From Ziziphus jujuba (lineage: Eukaryota; Streptophyta; Magnoliopsida; Rosales; Rhamnaceae), in NCBI RefSeq assembly GCF_031755915.1, contig NC_083388.1, positions 19,060,001-19,124,000 on the forward strand: a stretch of DNA of 64,000 nt, read 5' to 3'. Shown in pieces: positions 59,881 through 64,000 of the stretch (its first letter is position 1; each line of letters begins with the position of its first letter). A model generated the notes under the pieces. That model saw nothing but the letters and a program-made list of their open reading frames with translations. It had not been told where the DNA came from and searched no databases. The position numbers were made by a program, and so were the translations under genes.

Positions 59881-60498
59881 AATTTGACTCGACGATCAAA
59901 TTAGACAATGGAGTAGTTTCAGCAACGTCAGTTTCAAATTACACTCAGTACTCCTCCATATGGTTTTGTGAAATATGCACTTTGCTTTCCACGTCAGTTT
60001 CATTCTCTCTCACAACCCTCCCTTCTTCCTGTTTGGAACTACCTAACCCATTATCTGCCTAAACCCCTATCCTTTTCTCTACCTAATCCTAAACCCTAAA
60101 CCTCTTCTCTGCCTAACCATTCTCTGCAACAAACACACATTCTCACAAAGGCGACTCTCCCTCTATACTAATCAATTTTATCAACACACTTTCCATCAAA
60201 CAGCTAGACAATATCTAAATCATCCCAAAACCTTAGATCAAAGTGTCTTTAATCCTATACTATGGATTTTTAAATTAAAACGAACAAAAGTAACAGTGAT
60301 TTTGCTTAATGATGCTTGTGGAGGAGCCTAGCGTTATCGATGAAAAAAATTGATTTGTGGTTTCAAATTTGGACCATATTTAGCATATAAAAAAGCTTTT
60401 CATTTTTCCAAATTTTTATATATATATTTTTTTAAGTTTTTTGGTTGCAAATTTTGACCAATAAAAAGAGTGATGGACTATTGTTGCGATAGGGCAAT
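59881..60498 (+). other. Distal upstream region of gene D
   Basis: Contains telo-box-like CCTAAACCCTAAACC near 60091 and the shared GCTTAATGATGCTTGTGGAG block (60304-60323), as upstream of B. No gene seen. Confidence 0.45.
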
Positions 60499-60619
60499 GA
60501 CAAAATTGTCCTCGTGCCCTGCCTATACATATTAATGTAATACCTTAGAGCTTCAGGAAGATGATTCGCTAAAGAGAAAAATAGAGAAAGAGGCAGACGA
60601 GAGAGAGGAGCGACAGAAA
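60499..60619 (+). promoter_or_regulatory. Conserved proximal promoter of gene D
   Basis: GACAAAATTGTCCTCGTG at 60499-60516, 121 bp before the ATG, then ACATATTAATGTAAT and a GA-rich leader. Confidence 0.65.
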
Positions 60620-62909
60620 ATGGTGGCTGAGTTAGAGCTGATAAAGATGTTAGCTTCGTCCATTGCAGCGGTCGGATTGATAGGGGTTGTGGTGAGTCTA
60701 TACAATGCTTTGGTGGTTAAGCCAAGAAGACTTCGATCCTTATTAACCAAGCAGGGCATCAGAGGACCACCATCCACGCTTCTTCTAGGAAATATTATGG
60801 AGATCAATAAATCCCAAGCTCGAACCATCACCGGCCTCGCTCCTGCCGGTGAAGCCCCTGCTAACCACAACTGCTCCGGTGTTCTCAATTCCTTATTTGA
60901 GCAATGGAGGAGGCAATACGGTACAATCTATATATATATATATATATATATATTTGCATATATATATATATATATAGTCTTTTTATTGTGCGGACTACAA
61001 TATTGGTGACGGTTTTTTATAGTATTGGTGACGATTTTCTAAAAAACCGTCGTTAATACTATGAAAAACCGTCGCTAATACTGCGGTATTCATGCGGACC
61101 GTCCTCATCATAGAATTTCCATATATATATATATACATATATAAAATGAGAAAATCAAGTATAGTCTTGCACATAGTAGATGCACGTGCACTAGCTAGTC
61201 CAAAATTCTGATCATGGTGTGCTGGATTGAAACAGACATGCAAAGAATGAATATCGTATATAGAATTAATTTTCTGCAGAGGTTTCCATTTTTATATATT
61301 GATATGGTTATTTTTGACGAGGGCAGGTGATGTATATGTGTTTGCTCTTGGTAACACCCAAGTATTATGCGTGAATCAACCTGAGATTGTGAGGGAGATA
61401 ACAACTTGTACATCTTTGGACTTGGGAAAACCTTTATTCCAGGACCTTGATCCTTTACTTGGTCAGGGAATTCTAACTTCAAATGGCACTTTCTGGGCTC
61501 AACAGAGAAAAATCCTTGCTCCTGAGCTCTATATGGACAAGGTTAAGGTATATACATGTTTGCCATATGCATATATAGATTTTTGATATTATAATTTGCT
61601 AAAAATATTTTTAATCACTTACAGGGAATGATGAACTTAATAACAGAGTGTGCAATCATTATGGTCAACTCCTGGAATAGTATAATTGAGACAGAAGGAG
61701 GAACCGCAGACATTAAGATAGATAACCATATGAGAAGCTTCTCTGGAGATGTTATCTCAAGGGCATGTTTTGGAAGCAATTTTTCCAAAGGGGAAGAGAT
61801 TTTCCACAAAATAAGATCTCTGCAGAAGCTTATGTCCAAGAAAGGCTTCTCCTTTGGCATTCCAGGCAGCAGGTCAACTAACTAACTAAATACATGAATT
61901 TCTTCTTTACTAAGTAACTTCATCAACAATAAGCAAAACATTATAAAACCTATAGGCTTTGTAATTATCTTTAGTTGATCGGTTTGCAGCTATCTTCCTA
62001 CAAAGATCAATAGAGAAGCCTGGGCTTTAGAAAAAGAGGTGGCATATTTGATACTGAAAGTGGTGAAGGAGAAACAGGAAGCTAGATACAAGAAAGACCT
62101 CCTCCAAATGGTTCTTGAGCGTGCTAAAAATGGTGACCCTCACCAAGAAGCAACTGACCGCATCGTAGTTGACAACTGCAAGAACGTATACTTGGCTGGC
62201 TATGAAACCACTGCAGTTACAGCCACATGGTGCCTCATGTTGTTGGCTGCAAACCAAAATTGGCAAGATCGTGTCCGAGCAGAAGTCCTCCAAGTTTGCA
62301 AAGGTCGCAGTACTCCCGATTATGATATGCTCAATAAGATGAAACAGGTGCAGTACAATGTTACTCCGTTATTGTTTATAATTATACATATACATATACA
62401 TTTTCATTTTCTAAATTTAATATTTTTTGGATTATTAATTAGTAACATAAACTTGGAAATTGACTTTGCATATATATATGCAGCTAACAATGGTGATTCA
62501 TGAATCATTGCGCCTCTATCCCCCAGCTACTACAATATCAAGGGAGGTTTTCAAGGACATGAAGTTCGGAGACATCACTGTTCCAAAAGGTGTCACTATC
62601 TGGGCCACGGTCATGGCATTGCACACTGATCCAAAAATATGGGGACCCGACAGCTACAAGTTCAACCCAGATAGATTTGCAAATGGGATAGCTGGAGCTT
62701 GCAAGCCTCCATATTTATACATGCCATTTGGGGTTGGACCTCGGGTATGTCTTGGACAGAACTTGGCCATGATTGAGCTCAAGTTACTTTTGGCTCTAAT
62801 TGTTTCCAACTTCTCCTTCTCACTCTCCCCCAAGTATATCCATGCGCCGGCTATTCGTTTGCTACTAGAACCAGAACATGGAGTTGATCTTTTGGTTAGG
62901 AAGTTATGA
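60620..62909 (+). CDS. Cytochrome P450, CYP714 family, gene D (intact)
   Basis: Exons 60620-60920, 61327-61547, 61625-61872, 61990-62347, 62484-62909; frame open throughout, 517 aa. Same layout and motifs as gene A: N-terminal anchor and GPPSTLLLGN hinge, AGYETT helix, ESLR, PDRF, FGVGPRVCLG (haem Cys about 465). It is the most diverged of the four (MVAELELIKM, VSLYNALVVKPRR, NSLFEQWRRQYG, IWATVMALH). Exon 2 has an in-frame 6-bp loss: LYQFKDRGPL of A is LFQDLDPL here, in the B-C helix region that lines the substrate pocket in P450s, so activity may differ. Intron 1 is long (406 bp) because of a fold-back insert at about 60998-61083. Like A, probably functional. Confidence 0.93.
60990..61105. 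mobile_element. Small fold-back element in intron 1 of gene D
   Basis: Two arms of about 40 bp, TATTGGTGACGGTTTTTTAT... (left) and ...AAAAACCGTCGCTAATACT (right), pair almost completely around a TAAA loop, and each arm itself repeats a GTGACGGTTTT-type motif. Short CGGAC repeats bracket it (60991 and 61094). Absent from intron 1 of A, B and C. Looks like a tiny MITE. Confidence 0.65.
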
Positions 62910-63489
62910 TTAACTAGAAAGAGATGTTGGGTTAATATAAAAGACAAATAGAAGAATCCAACATGTTGCTTGATATATATTTCTTAAATGTGCAAGCCAA
63001 TAGATTCATCATTCACCAAAAATAAATAAATAAATAAATAAATAAAATACTGAATAGGTTCCTAAAATAAAAAAGAATAAATATGTTGAATGGTTTTCAG
63101 TTTCATATGATCAGATGGATCGTTAATCCTCTGGGTGTATGCTTATCATTATTATGTTATACATATCTTTAACTAATTCTAGCTACCTACAAGTCTGAAT
63201 GAGGTGAGGTGCAAGATGTCTTGATGAAGGATTTATATTTTAAATGTGTTGTTTATTATTGATAAATAAATAATTATCAATTTATCAATAAATTAATATT
63301 TATTAATTTAAAAAGAATTTCATGTTTTTACTTCTAGGATACATATTTTTTTAATCAAAATATATGTATGAGATAAATAGGCAATACCAACTAATGGTGA
63401 TCATTATCTAGATGATAATTGTGTTTTAGGGACTATTTCCCCCCCCCCCCCCAAAAAAAAAAAAAGCTTTTTAAGCAGTATTAACATTT
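62910..63489. other. 3' flank of gene D
   Basis: Collinear with the flanks of A-C: AAAT tract (63021-63048), CATATGATCAGATGGATCGT, GATCATTATCTAGATGATAA (63399). A 12-bp C run at 63440 is notable. No gene seen. Confidence 0.5.
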
Positions 63490-63610
63490 TTTTTTTCACA
63501 AAAACTGAGTAATTCATTGATAAAAAGAGATACATCAAGATCTAAAGCATTTGCTAAGCCAATCGGGCCCTTTTTCAAGCAAAACAGAAGTAGCTAGCAA
63601 CAATGACAAA
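63490..63610 (-). mobile_element. LINE tail relic behind gene D (partial)
   Basis: T run then ACTGAGTAATTCATTGAT...CCAATCGGGCC, matching the left end of the LINE tail at 56520-56610. Similarity ends near 63600. Confidence 0.55.
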
Positions 63611-64000
63611 CAGAAAGGCTTTTCAATAATGTAATATGATTAAATCTCTTTAATTCTCTCCCTTAATTATATCCTACGATAAAGGAAAAGTAAATGTTAG
63701 CATTTAGTAAGCAGTTATTCTCTTTTTACTAATATTATTTTTTTAAAAGAAAAATCTATTTTTTATCATTCCATATGTAACACTAAAATTTTGTCAAAAT
63801 TCTTCTTGTACTATTTTATTTTTGGTTTTTTTCTTTTATATATATATATATTTTTTTTTTGGGGGGGACAATATTCTCCTACTAATCTTCCAAAAATGAA
63901 AAAGAAATATTCTTTGTTGCCTAAAAACCATAACAAAGAATTTACAATCATTTATTATAAAAAAAAAATACTTTCCAATAATTTTTTGAAATTATTTATT
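63611..64000. other. AT-rich right edge
   Basis: Low-complexity DNA (TA run at 63838, T and G runs near 63850-63866). No gene, RNA or transposon could be supported. Confidence 0.4.

Overview
The window is nuclear DNA of a flowering plant. The evidence is many-exon genes with GT-AG introns, a nuclear gene for a chloroplast NDH subunit, a plant Ty1/copia retrotransposon with a tRNA-Met-type primer site, hAT and CACTA DNA transposons, LINE relics and very AT-rich spacers. Gene content and exon layout suit a eudicot, probably a rosid; the species cannot be named from the sequence.

The left 12 kb is single-copy gene space. It holds the 5' two thirds of a mitochondrial ABC transporter of the ATM3/ABCB25 type (minus strand, running off the left edge), then NDHN (plus, divergent from it), then SCC4/MAU2, the cohesin-loader subunit (minus, convergent with NDHN). 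All three could be reconstructed exon by exon with consistent reading phase.

From about 12 kb to the right edge the window is a tandem array of CYP714-family cytochrome P450 genes, here called A to D, all on the plus strand with the same five-exon layout. A (25044-27147) and D (60620-62909) are intact. C (53759-55867) is complete except for a 2-bp deletion in exon 3. B (33687-40252) is dead: a 4456-bp CACTA element sits in exon 1, and there are three frameshifts and a stop codon. Older exon relics lie at 19.6-20.2, 23.0-23.1, 46.5-47.1 and 49.4-49.7 kb.

The array has a higher-order structure. At 45853 a fragment of the SCC4 5' end (promoter, leader and about seven codons) reappears, followed by the same relic exons and then C and D. 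This is best explained by duplication of a block [SCC4 5' end, relic exons, A, B] into [SCC4 5' fragment, relic exons, C, D]. The upstream regions support it: A matches C, and B matches D. The duplicate preserves empty sites for later insertions, including a 5629-bp copia element with indistinguishable 456-bp LTRs at 13806-19434 (empty site 46391-46395). In the other direction, the A-side copy is the empty site for a solo LTR at 52668-53251.

Most remaining spacer is transposon debris: LINE 3' ends on the minus strand beside the P450 genes, a degenerate copia fragment at 27.9-29.8 kb, hAT-like MITEs, and AT-rich tandem repeats including five 100-bp units at 43.8-44.3 kb. The most unusual item is inside the CACTA element: nine copies of a tRNA-like module with A-box and B-box-like motifs. 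The P450 family assignment is firm; the substrate (gibberellin or triterpenoid are the known options) is not determined by sequence.
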